Below, in pieces: positions 1 to 7,479 of a DNA stretch of 64,000 nt. Below the pieces are notes generated by a model, which ran no database searches, was not told the DNA's origin, and saw only the letters and a program-made list of their open reading frames with translations. Source of the stretch: Desulfovibrio sp. UCD-KL4C (GTDB lineage: Bacteria > Desulfobacterota > Desulfovibrionia > Desulfovibrionales > Desulfovibrionaceae). Positions within the stretch are counted from its first letter, which is position 1. Each line of letters starts with the position of its first letter. The position numbers and the translations under genes are program-made. Location of the stretch: contig NZ_VCNC01000001.1 of the NCBI RefSeq assembly GCF_006210265.1, positions 878,843 through 942,842 of the forward strand. Reading direction: 5' to 3'.

Positions 1-1148
1 TTATCTTTCGCGGAGAAGTTGAAGGGTTCAGAATTGAACGTAGACTCACATTTCATGCAGATAATTATCTGATTGATGAAGATGTCCGCATCCTTAATGT
101 TTCCAATCCAAGCGGTCAGGGCAGACTTGCCTTTACTACAGCGACTAAGAGCCTCAGTGCAGACGGTGATCGCTACAATCCGACGCGTATTTCATGGTAC
201 GGAGCTGACGGTCTTCAGACAGAGCATGATCGTGAAGACCTTCAAAAAACTGGAATTGAAGTCACTGGAGACTTGAACTGGGGAGCTATCGATTCAAACT
301 TTTTCATTCTTGCTCTTGTTCCTGAGTCAAAAGATGTTACTATCAAAGGTAAAGTGCAGGATGATATTTTCAGAGTAGCCGCTGAGCACACTGCTTCGTT
401 TGATAAAGGAATTGAACGTAAACTTACTTGTTCATATTTCTTCGGTCCAATGGACCCTACTTATATGAATAAGGTTCCTGGTAACCTTGCAGCAGCAATT
501 GATTTCGGTTGGTTTGATATTATTGCAAAACCGCTGACAATCGCGCTTGAATGGTTTAACCAATACGTACATAACTACGGTATTTCTATTATCCTGTTGA
601 CGATTGCTATTAAGCTCCTTTTCTGGCCGCTGTCACAAAAGAGTTATAAATCAATGGAACAGATGAAGCGTTTGCAGCCGATGGTAGCAAAACTTCGTGA
701 AAAATATGGTGACGATAAAGAAAGACTCAATAAAGAGTCTATGCAGCTCTACAAGACGTACAATGTCAATCCGGCAGGCGGGTGCCTACCGATGGTGCTG
801 CAGATTCCTGTATTCTTCGGTTTGTATAAAGCGCTGTTGGGGACAGTTGCACTTAGACATGCCGATTTTATTACTCATTTCCCTTTTACTGATATCATTT
901 GGCTTGCCGACCTTTCGGCTAAAGACCCACTTTACATCACTCCTATCGTGATGGGTGCTACCATGTTCCTTCAGCAGAAAATGACACCTTCAGCAGGTGA
1001 TCCTACTCAGCAGAAAATCATGATGCTTTTGCCCTTAGTGTTCACGTTTATGTTCCTCAACTTCCCAGCAGGGCTCGTTGTTTACTGGTTAGTGAATAAC
1101 GTACTTTCAATAGCTCAGCAGTGGATTATTACTCGTAAAGTAAAATAA
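1..1148 (+). CDS. yidC: Membrane protein insertase YidC, 5'-truncated by window edge
   Basis: YidC inserts and folds inner-membrane proteins, alone or with SecYEG. The frame is open from base 3, so the first transmembrane segment and part of the periplasmic domain lie outside the window; 381 residues are visible. The first ~155 visible residues are the periplasmic beta-rich domain. They are followed by the conserved 60KD_IMP core, with hydrophobic segments around YGISIILLTIAIKLLFWPL, the positively charged cytoplasmic hairpin (MEQMKRLQPMVAKLREKYGD), and later helices ending in VVYWLVNNVLSIAQQW. The C-terminus is short and basic (TRKVK). A TTG inside the gene (273) could be mistaken for a start, but homology continues upstream of it. 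jag follows 49 bases downstream, the usual order in this gene neighbourhood. The identification is secure. Confidence 0.95.
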   Translation, partial: IFRGEVEGFRIERRLTFHADNYLIDEDVRILNVSNPSGQGRLAFTTATKSLSADGDRYNPTRISWYGADGLQTEHDREDLQKTGIEVTGDLNWGAIDSNFFILALVPESKDVTIKGKVQDDIFRVAAEHTASFDKGIERKLTCSYFFGPMDPTYMNKVPGNLAAAIDFGWFDIIAKPLTIALEWFNQYVHNYGISIILLTIAIKLLFWPLSQKSYKSMEQMKRLQPMVAKLREKYGDDKERLNKESMQLYKTYNVNPAGGCLPMVLQIPVFFGLYKALLGTVALRHADFITHFPFTDIIWLADLSAKDPLYITPIVMGATMFLQQKMTPSAGDPTQQKIMMLLPLVFTFMFLNFPAGLVVYWLVNNVLSIAQQWIITRKVK

Positions 1149-1197
1149 AGGGCGTACGACTGAATTGTTAGAGTGATGAATACTATTAGGAGACAGA

Positions 1198-2631
1198 ATG
1201 AGCGAATTCAAAGAATTCCAAGGGAAGAATCTGGACGAGGCAATTAATACAGCCTGTGATTACTTCAATCTGAATCGCGATAAGCTTGAAATTGAAATAC
1301 TCAGTGGCGGATCTACCGGAGTTTTCGGTCTGGTAGGAAAAAAGAACGCCAAAGTTAAAGCCCGCCCAAGAGGCGGAGAAACAAGAGCATTACTTAATAA
1401 TGAGACTAGGTCAGAAACGGCTCCGTCTGCTAAATATGAAAAACCGGTTGAGCGTCCTGTAGAAAGAAAACCTGCACCGGAAGAAAAGAGAGTTCAGCAG
1501 AAAACTCCTGCTGTAAAAACAGATTCAGCAATCACTCCCCACGCAGAAGCTGAAGCTCCTGCAGTGAAAAGAGAGTCTGTTGTTGCTGTCAAAGAAAAAG
1601 CTGTTGTTCCAGCGGTTTCTGAGCCCAGAGTTAAAGCAGAAGGTAATGCTAATGACGAAGCTCTGGCTAATAACAGTGAAAACGAAAGCTTCAGAGAACG
1701 TCGCAGCATTATGGAAGCTGATCCTGAAGATATCGCAGCCGCTGTCCGAGAAGCTCTTGAAAAGATGATTGAACCTATTGTTCAGCAGCCTCCAAAGCTT
1801 GAAATTGAAGTTGGAGCCGATAGGGTTAACGTACTTGTTGACGATGAAGAAAACTCCGGTCTTATCATCGGTCGCGAAGGACAGACTCTTTCCTCATTGC
1901 AGTATCTTTGCAACAGGATGGTTTCTAAGAAGCTTCAGACCTCAGTTCGTGTTCAGATTGATACTGGTGACTATCGCGATCGTCAGGATGAAAAACTTCG
2001 TCAGCTCGCATGGCATCTTGCTGATAAAGCTATGCACACCGGAAGGGTGCAGAGTACTAAGCCTTTAAGTTCTTATCACCGCAGAGTTGTTCATATGGCT
2101 TTGCAGGAAGATAAGCATGTTAATACTCGCAGTAAGGGCGATGGTCCTATGAAACGTGTTCTTATCCTCCCGCGTCGCAGCCGGAATGCTGGTGGACGTG
2201 GCGGAGAGCGCACTGAAAATACTGGCCGTCCGGAACGTAGCGAAGGATATACTCCTCAGCCTAGTGACCGCTATAGCAACCGTGGTCCAGCTCGTAACAG
2301 TGAGCGTGGAACAGCTCGTAACGATTCACGTGGGCCAGCTCGCAATAACCCTCGCGCTGGTGGTCGTAATGAAGGTTACTCACCTCGTGGCCGTTCTGAA
2401 GGATATGCTGGAAGAGGACGTGATGAAAACTTTGGTAATCGTCCTCCTCAGGATGAAAACTTTGGTAATCGCGCTCCACGTGATGAAAACTTCGGTAACC
2501 GTGCACCGCAGGACGAAAACTTCGGTAACCGCGAACCAAGACCAAACAACACCCGTACTACTGGACGTTCCGGCGCAAACATTGCCAATACTCCCGGTGG
2601 TTACAACGACGATCGTTACAACCGCTACTAG
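1198..2631 (+). CDS. jag: Jag/KhpB-type RNA-binding protein (Jag_N, KH, R3H) with repeat-rich RGG-like tail
   Basis: Jag (KhpB/EloR) binds RNA and in Gram-positive bacteria helps control cell elongation; its role in proteobacteria is poorly known. The 477 residues show a Jag_N domain (about 1-50, with LSGGSTGVFGLVGKKNAKV), a charged low-complexity linker rich in E, K, P and A (about 60-190), a KH domain with the GREG loop (IIGREGQTLSSLQYL, about 220-235), and an R3H domain containing SSYHRRVVHMAL. It then has an unusual ~135-residue tail rich in Arg, Gly, Asn and Asp. This tail carries RG and RGG-like motifs and four tandem copies of a ten-residue unit built on DENFGNR. A strong AGGAGA site precedes the ATG. 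It is cotranscribed with yidC by position and ends before a clear terminator. The tail is seen directly; a nucleic-acid-binding role for it is inferred. Confidence 0.92.
   Translation: MSEFKEFQGKNLDEAINTACDYFNLNRDKLEIEILSGGSTGVFGLVGKKNAKVKARPRGGETRALLNNETRSETAPSAKYEKPVERPVERKPAPEEKRVQQKTPAVKTDSAITPHAEAEAPAVKRESVVAVKEKAVVPAVSEPRVKAEGNANDEALANNSENESFRERRSIMEADPEDIAAAVREALEKMIEPIVQQPPKLEIEVGADRVNVLVDDEENSGLIIGREGQTLSSLQYLCNRMVSKKLQTSVRVQIDTGDYRDRQDEKLRQLAWHLADKAMHTGRVQSTKPLSSYHRRVVHMALQEDKHVNTRSKGDGPMKRVLILPRRSRNAGGRGGERTENTGRPERSEGYTPQPSDRYSNRGPARNSERGTARNDSRGPARNNPRAGGRNEGYSPRGRSEGYAGRGRDENFGNRPPQDENFGNRAPRDENFGNRAPQDENFGNREPRPNNTRTTGRSGANIANTPGGYNDDRYNRY
2422..2541 (+). repeat. Four tandem 30-bp units encoding DENFGNRxPx in Jag tail
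   Basis: Four in-frame 30-base units encode DENFGNRPPQ, DENFGNRAPR, DENFGNRAPQ and DENFGNREPR. The copies differ at several synonymous positions (TTT/TTC, AAT/AAC, CGT/CGC), so they are not a very recent duplication, but the unit length is exact. Copy number may vary between strains. Confidence 0.9.
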
Positions 2632-2665
2632 ACAATAGTTCACGAGCGGTGAATACAGACTTTAC

Positions 2666-2704
2666 GATAACCCCGTGGACATTGTTCACGGGGTTATCTT
2701 TTTT
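2666..2704 (+). terminator. Rho-independent terminator after jag
   Basis: A perfect 12-bp stem (GATAACCCCGTG / CACGGGGTTATC) with a 9-base loop is followed by TTTTTT. It separates yidC-jag from mnmE. Confidence 0.9.
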
Positions 2705-2726
2705 AATCTGGTAATGGAGACTTAAT

Positions 2727-4112
2727 ATGTCAGTCAGTTCTTCCGGTACAATTGCTGCGATTGCTACTCCTCCCGGTGAAGGAGGAGTTGGAATTATCCG
2801 TGTAAGCGGAGAAAAAGCGTTACCGATTGCGAAAGCTCTTTTTAAATCCTCGAAAGGTTCTTTTTCAGGATTTAAGCCATACACAATGCACTATGGCTAT
2901 ATACTGGATGAAAATGGGGTAGAACTGGATGATGTTCTTGCTGTTTTTATGCCTGGTCCTAATTCATATACTGGTGACGATACCGTTGAATTTAACTGTC
3001 ACGGCGGCAGAGCCATTCTGGGAGCTGTGCTTGATGAAATTTTGTCACGAGGAGCTGTACTCGCCCGTCCGGGGGAATTTACTTTACGAGCTTTTTTAAA
3101 TGGTAAAATGGATCTAACGCAGGCTGAAGCCGTTGCGGAAATGATTCATGCTCCGTCCAAAGGAGCAGCTCAACTCGCACGTGTAAAACTCTCAGGAGTG
3201 CTTGGCAACCGTATTGAAGAACTTCGCGACAGATTGGAAGTACTCCGTACTCATTTATGCGTGGCTGTTGATTTCCCTGAAGATGAACTTGAGTGCTTGC
3301 CACTTGATGAGATGATGACGGAAGTCACTGATTCTGTTGAAAATATTTCTGAAATTCTTGCGGGAGTTGAAAGGACACGTGCATGGCGCGAGGGCGGATT
3401 AGCTGTCCTTTCCGGTAAAGTAAATGCCGGAAAATCGAGCCTTTTAAACGCATTGCTTGGTCGTAACCGTGCTATCGTTACCGATATTCCGGGTACAACC
3501 AGAGATTTTATTGAAGAAACTCTCAGTTTAGACGGGTTGCAAGTGCGTGTTGTTGATACCGCAGGACTACGTGAAACGACTGATAAAGTTGAACAGGCTG
3601 GCCTTGATATGGGTAAAGAACTTGCTCAGCAGGCTGATCTGGTCCTTTTAATTATTGACGGTTCCAAACCGTTTAATCTTTCTGATATTGATCCTGAATT
3701 CTCAGCGCAAAGCGGCAAATGTATAGCTGTAATCAATAAGATCGACCTCGTGCAATCAGCTCCTTCGCCATCTGAGACAATGAGTGATGCAGGGTATCAA
3801 GTTGTTGAAATATCGGCCAAAAAAGGTCAGGGTGTTGACGAGCTTGCTTCAACTATCCGTGAGCAAATTCTTGCCGGTTCCGGTGAACCTGATCCGGATG
3901 AACTTGTACCCAATTCAAGGCAGGCTGCAACACTGCGAAGAGCCTTATCTGAGCTTGATGGCCTTGTTAAAGATATTGAAATGATAATTCCTTATGACTT
4001 GCTTGGAGTACGCTTGGAATCAGCCTGTTCCGCCTTGTCTGAAATAACTGGTGAAATTACCCCTCAAGAAGTGCTTGACTCAATTTTTAGTAAATTCTGC
4101 GTTGGTAAATAA
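2727..4112 (+). CDS. mnmE: tRNA modification GTPase MnmE
   Basis: MnmE works with MnmG to put the (carboxymethyl)aminomethyl group on U34 of certain tRNAs, using a formyl-folate and a dimerising G domain. The 461 residues have the N-terminal folate-binding domain (about 1-120), a helical domain, and an inserted G domain with G1 GKVNAGKSS (230-238), G3 DTAG (277-280), G4 NKID (337-340) and SAKKG. They end in the hallmark C-terminal FCVGK, whose cysteine is needed for activity. The length matches the family. The start ATG has a GGAG site 9-10 bases upstream. It follows the jag terminator, so it probably has its own promoter between 2705 and 2720 or some read-through. Confidence 0.97.
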   Translation: MSVSSSGTIAAIATPPGEGGVGIIRVSGEKALPIAKALFKSSKGSFSGFKPYTMHYGYILDENGVELDDVLAVFMPGPNSYTGDDTVEFNCHGGRAILGAVLDEILSRGAVLARPGEFTLRAFLNGKMDLTQAEAVAEMIHAPSKGAAQLARVKLSGVLGNRIEELRDRLEVLRTHLCVAVDFPEDELECLPLDEMMTEVTDSVENISEILAGVERTRAWREGGLAVLSGKVNAGKSSLLNALLGRNRAIVTDIPGTTRDFIEETLSLDGLQVRVVDTAGLRETTDKVEQAGLDMGKELAQQADLVLLIIDGSKPFNLSDIDPEFSAQSGKCIAVINKIDLVQSAPSPSETMSDAGYQVVEISAKKGQGVDELASTIREQILAGSGEPDPDELVPNSRQAATLRRALSELDGLVKDIEMIIPYDLLGVRLESACSALSEITGEITPQEVLDSIFSKFCVGK

Positions 4113-4113
4113 A

Positions 4114-4368
4114 ATGAAAAATAAGATTGTTGATATGCGTGCCGTTACATGTGGACTCGTTCCTGCAATAGTTGCAGAACTGGATGCAACATCAGCACCT
4201 GTTGTTGATTTTCATATCAGAATGGGAATTCGTGAAGAAATAATGAGTGGTTTTGGTTCAGGCGGTAATTGGGATATAGTGATAATTCCAGATCTTGGTT
4301 ACGATCTTTTAAGATTTACCCGCAAGAACGACAGAGTTGTTTCCTGCCTTAATGTTGTCGAGTATTAA
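4114..4368 (+). CDS. Small conserved-looking protein of unknown function, 84 aa
   Basis: The gene starts one base after the mnmE stop, so it is almost certainly cotranscribed and translationally coupled with mnmE. The product is soluble, 84 residues, with the hydrophobic stretch WDIVIIPDLGYDLL and a glycine-rich SGFGSGGN segment. I do not recognise a family. A second in-frame ATG seven codons in (4135) is a possible alternative start; neither has a strong ribosome-binding site. Its last four bases overlap the convergent glycosyltransferase gene. It lacks the composition signs of a random frame, and its position in a tight operon supports it being real. Confidence 0.6.
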   Translation: MKNKIVDMRAVTCGLVPAIVAELDATSAPVVDFHIRMGIREEIMSGFGSGGNWDIVIIPDLGYDLLRFTRKNDRVVSCLNVVEY

Positions 4369-5027
4369 GTAGTTTTTAGGTAGTCTTGATATGTTTTAAG
4401 CGTATTCTGGCTGACCTTTTCGATGTCCTTATTTTGCAGTAAAGCCATTAGATCTTCAAGTGTATCAACATCTGCGTGTTCTGGTAAAATGTATGGCTTT
4501 AGTTTGAGTGATTCAAATTTCTGTACTGTTTCTTCAAAGACATGCGGAGTGCTCCAGCGTATGTTTGTAAGTGGAATATCGGTTAAAGTTTTAGCCTGAA
4601 ATCCTATAAGGTAGTACCCTCCGTCTTTTGCTGGACCAAGGCATGCCGGATATTTATCAAGGCTGGATAAACCTTTTTTTATTGTAGAAGTTGGAAGATC
4701 AGGTAAGTCGCTGCCTGTTAAAACGCATTTTTTGTAACCAAGTGTAAATGCATCTTTAAATGCATTTAGCATACGTTTTCCTAAATCTTTTCCCCGTTGC
4801 GGTATAAGCCTTCGATTTCCAATCCAGTTATTATAAGCTGAAGCAGGTTCTTCAGGGTCGTAAAAGATTAAAGTCTCAATTTCGCTCTTATCAACTCTTG
4901 CTAGTAAATCCTCAACAAACGCTGCATAAAAAAGTGCTGCCTGTTTACTGCCGATATCTTTTGCAAGCCTTGTTTTAACCATGCCAGCTATCGGTAGCTT
5001 TACGAATATTAGTAGTGCTATTTTCAA
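4365..5027 (-). CDS. DUF2064/TIGR04282-type glycosyltransferase-like protein
   Basis: Residues 1-30 (LLIFVKLPIAGMVKTRLAKD) and the later LTGSDLPDLP and KDGGYYLIGF motifs mark the DUF2064 family, a GT-A-fold nucleotidyltransferase/glycosyltransferase group. It is often annotated as rSAM/selenodomain-associated transferase 1 and is related to CofC-like folds. The ~220-residue length is normal for the family. It is translated from an ATGA overlap with the upstream TIGR04283 glycosyltransferase, the usual partner of this family. The donor and acceptor are unknown. The usual radical-SAM or selenium-related partners are absent nearby. Confidence 0.85.
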   Translation of the reverse strand: MKIALLIFVKLPIAGMVKTRLAKDIGSKQAALFYAAFVEDLLARVDKSEIETLIFYDPEEPASAYNNWIGNRRLIPQRGKDLGKRMLNAFKDAFTLGYKKCVLTGSDLPDLPTSTIKKGLSSLDKYPACLGPAKDGGYYLIGFQAKTLTDIPLTNIRWSTPHVFEETVQKFESLKLKPYILPEHADVDTLEDLMALLQNKDIEKVSQNTLKTYQDYLKTT

Positions 5028-5731
5028 TTTTTAGTCCCATTATTAGAGTACATTTTTTTTAGAGTAACCGTGTTCACTCCGCATAAATGAAGTATTCTAA
5101 GCAACCAGTTGCGTAAAAAGCATTTAACCATTCCTGTTTTTTGATAACGACGAGCAGAGGTAATTACTGATTCTTTAAGTATGACAATTTCGAGTCGTTT
5201 TTTCTTAATTTTTTTAAAAAGCTCAACGTCTTCCATAATGGGAATCAGCGGAAAGCATCCTAGTTTGAAGAATGTATCCTTTTTAATAAAAGGTGCTTGA
5301 TCTCCATAAGGAACGCGTTCTACTCGTGAACGAATGTTTCCTACATATGCTATTAGCCGCATGGTTCTGGAGTAGTCGTCAAAACTGAGGTTGAATGCTC
5401 CGGCTGAGGAGCTAGGAGCGTTTAATGCTTCGCGGATAAGAGTGTCTGAATTATGAGGAAGTATTGTATCTGCGTGTAGAAATATAAGTATTTCACCTGT
5501 AGCAATTGCAGCTCCTGCATTCATTTGAGATGCACGCCCTGACTTTGCTGAAATTTTAACCACAGTTTCATCATTAATGGATTTATTAGTTGATTGACTT
5601 GATGACCCGTCTACGGCAATAATTTCACATACGGTTCCAAAGTTTGCTCTAACGTTATTTATGCAAATATTTATAGTTGCTTGCTCATTGAATACGGGGA
5701 TAATAACGGATATTGGTGTATAGATAGACAT
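5024..5731 (-). CDS. TIGR04283-type family 2 glycosyltransferase
   Basis: This is a GT-A glycosyltransferase. The N-terminus has SVIIPVFNEQ, then IIAVDGSS, a signature (SGRASQMNAGAAIATG) and the DxD-type HADTIL. It is followed by PYGDQAPF and the MEDVELFKK motif, all typical of the TIGR04283 (arsenosugar-type or rSAM-associated transferase 2) family. At 235 residues it has the normal length and lacks a membrane anchor. It precedes the DUF2064 gene with a 4-base overlap, so the two form an operon. No clear Shine-Dalgarno is seen before the ATG. Confidence 0.85.
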   Translation of the reverse strand: MSIYTPISVIIPVFNEQATINICINNVRANFGTVCEIIAVDGSSSQSTNKSINDETVVKISAKSGRASQMNAGAAIATGEILIFLHADTILPHNSDTLIREALNAPSSSAGAFNLSFDDYSRTMRLIAYVGNIRSRVERVPYGDQAPFIKKDTFFKLGCFPLIPIMEDVELFKKIKKKRLEIVILKESVITSARRYQKTGMVKCFLRNWLLRILHLCGVNTVTLKKMYSNNGTKN

Positions 5732-5775
5732 AAAGTTTGTTTATACTCTTTAACTGACAGAATAAAGGGGGGGGC

Positions 5776-6246
5776 ATGCCTAAAGAGTTGAAGCCTAGAA
5801 AGGGGTTTTCCAGTGATGAAGGGGTAATCGAAGACGTCTTGCGGAAAGGGGAAGTTCTCCATCTGGCCTTAAAGGACAATAATGGTGTGTATTCTGTTCC
5901 TGTTAATTATGGTTTCAAACGCGGAGCAATATACATTCATTCTTCTAAAACCGGACGCAAAATATCTGCGCTTGCTTTAGGCGAGGAAGTCGGCTTCAGC
6001 GTGCTTGCTTCGCATGAGGTTATGCCGCATGAAAAGCCATGCAAATGGGGATGCTCATTTAGCTCTGTAGTCGGATGCGGTGTCCCGCGTCTTCTCGAAG
6101 AGCGTGAAAAAGTAGCTGCTCTTAATTTGATTATGGGGCAGTACAGTAATGAAAAATGGGAAATTGAACCATCCACGACATCTGCCTTAGAAGTTGTTGA
6201 AATAATGATTACAACTGCTACTGCGAGAGTAGTGGACAGGGAATAA
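5776..6246 (+). CDS. Pyridoxamine-5'-phosphate-oxidase-like flavin-binding protein (NimA-type)
   Basis: The 156-residue protein has the split-barrel flavin-binding fold pattern of the NimA-like/PNPOx family: VLRKGEVLHLALKDNNGVYSVPVNYG, then AIYIHSSKTGRKISAL, and a conserved ...VVGCGV strand. Proteins of this family bind FMN, F420 or heme; some reduce nitro compounds, but most have no known substrate. The start is fixed by the run of eight G at 5767-5774, which serves as the ribosome-binding site directly upstream of the ATG. It is divergent from the glycosyltransferase operon and faces the dksA-like gene. Confidence 0.8.
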   Translation: MPKELKPRKGFSSDEGVIEDVLRKGEVLHLALKDNNGVYSVPVNYGFKRGAIYIHSSKTGRKISALALGEEVGFSVLASHEVMPHEKPCKWGCSFSSVVGCGVPRLLEEREKVAALNLIMGQYSNEKWEIEPSTTSALEVVEIMITTATARVVDRE

Positions 6247-6294
6247 ACTCTGACTGAGAATATTCCCCTCCATAAACAATGGCAGTAGCTTTGT

Positions 6295-6648
6295 TCAACC
6301 TGCCCATGCAAACTGACTTTCTTCTTCCATGCGAGCCTGACAGGATATGCAGAGGCGCGCAGTTGGGTTAGCTTTTATTCTGGCGATTCCAACTTCTTGC
6401 CCGCAATCATCACATATACCGAAATCGTAATGGTCGACTTTGGCGAGAGTTTCTTCGATTTCCTTGATAAGCTTGCTTTCACGTAAATGAAGAGCAAGAT
6501 TAATTTTCTGCTCACTTAAACGTGAGGCATACTCATTGTCATCGGCACAAGTTTCAACAACAGTGTCACGAGTTTTTGATCTTTCGATAAGTTCTGCAAG
6601 ATTCTGTTCAAGGTGTTTTCTGATGAGAGCCCGGTGAGTCGAATTCAT
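6295..6648 (-). CDS. DksA/TraR-family C4 zinc-finger protein
   Basis: The C-terminal zinc finger (CDDCG ... CISCQ) and the preceding coiled-coil with an acidic patch (CADDNEYASRLSEQ) match the DksA/TraR family. These proteins enter the RNA polymerase secondary channel and adjust transcription, sometimes with ppGpp. At 117 residues it is shorter than E. coli DksA (151) and closer to small DksA-like or TraR-like members. The start at 6648 is chosen because a GGAG site lies 8 bases upstream; the in-frame ATG at 6660 contains that GGAG and has no site of its own. Whether it is the main DksA of the cell cannot be told. Confidence 0.85.
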   Translation of the reverse strand: MNSTHRALIRKHLEQNLAELIERSKTRDTVVETCADDNEYASRLSEQKINLALHLRESKLIKEIEETLAKVDHYDFGICDDCGQEVGIARIKANPTARLCISCQARMEEESQFAWAG

Positions 6649-6805
6649 GATTTTCTCCATTTAGTTTTGGAATCATTTATTGTTTTTTGGACTATGAGGC
6701 TTATACATTTGGTGTTCTTACTTTAAATCTCGAAACCGTGACGGTTTTGATACAAATTCGCGTCACTTTTTTAGTGCAGATTTTTTTAAATTAATGGAGA
6801 ATGTT

Positions 6806-7450
6806 ATGGCTTTTGAATCAAGGGATTACGCAAAATATTGGGAAGATAAAGGAGCGTTAAAAAACTTTTCTACACCTGTTAAATTTGATGAACTAAAGAA
6901 ATATGTTTCAAGAGATGCGGCTGTATTGGACGTTGGATGCGGATACGGGCGTGTAATGGAAATTCTTTTAGATGAAGGTTTTATAAATATAAAAGGTGTT
7001 GAGCCTTCTGTCGCCTTGCGTCAAAGACATGCTGATGCGGGTGGAAAGTTTGACATTAGGCCTTTAGAAAATGGAATAATTCCTTATAAAGATGGATCAG
7101 TTGACGCAGTCCTTCTCGTTGCTGTCCTCACCTGCATACCGGAAAATAAAGGTCAGGATCAGCTTGTTAGCGAAATTAACCGCGTGTTGAAACCGGGCGG
7201 AGTTCTGTATATTAATGATTTTTTACTCAATACAGATGAGCGTAATATTGAGAGGTATAACCTATTTCTAAAGCAGTACGGAACATACGGAGTCTTTGAA
7301 ATTGAGGGCAGAGGAGTCCTGCGTCATTTTGCAGACGAGCGTATTAAACAACTGCTAGGTTCATTTGAAGAACTTGAGCATGAAAAGGTTGTTTATACTA
7401 CAATGAACGGTAATCGTTCCAACGGATTTTATTACATAGGGCGTAAATAG
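6806..7450 (+). CDS. Class I SAM-dependent methyltransferase
   Basis: Motif I VLDVGCGYGRVMEIL, an acidic motif II region (IKGVEPS), and the post-I PYKDGSVDAVLLVAVLTCI with the later EINRVLKPGGVLYINDFL define a Rossmann-fold methyltransferase of 214 residues (Methyltransf_11/25 type). The substrate is not identifiable. The start at 6806 has GGAG 8 bases upstream, and the in-frame ATG at 6794 is part of that site. The gene stands alone and converges on malQ with a 29-base gap. Confidence 0.85.
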   Translation: MAFESRDYAKYWEDKGALKNFSTPVKFDELKKYVSRDAAVLDVGCGYGRVMEILLDEGFINIKGVEPSVALRQRHADAGGKFDIRPLENGIIPYKDGSVDAVLLVAVLTCIPENKGQDQLVSEINRVLKPGGVLYINDFLLNTDERNIERYNLFLKQYGTYGVFEIEGRGVLRHFADERIKQLLGSFEELEHEKVVYTTMNGNRSNGFYYIGRK

Positions 7451-7479
7451 CTCATTTACTTTTTAGATTAATCAGTAAT

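Noticed and set aside
1494-2643. Long frames opposite and alongside jag (for example minus strand 2261-2545 and 2380-2643, plus strand 2156-2638)
   Set aside because: They are shadows of the repetitive, codon-biased jag tail. They lack start signals and homology.
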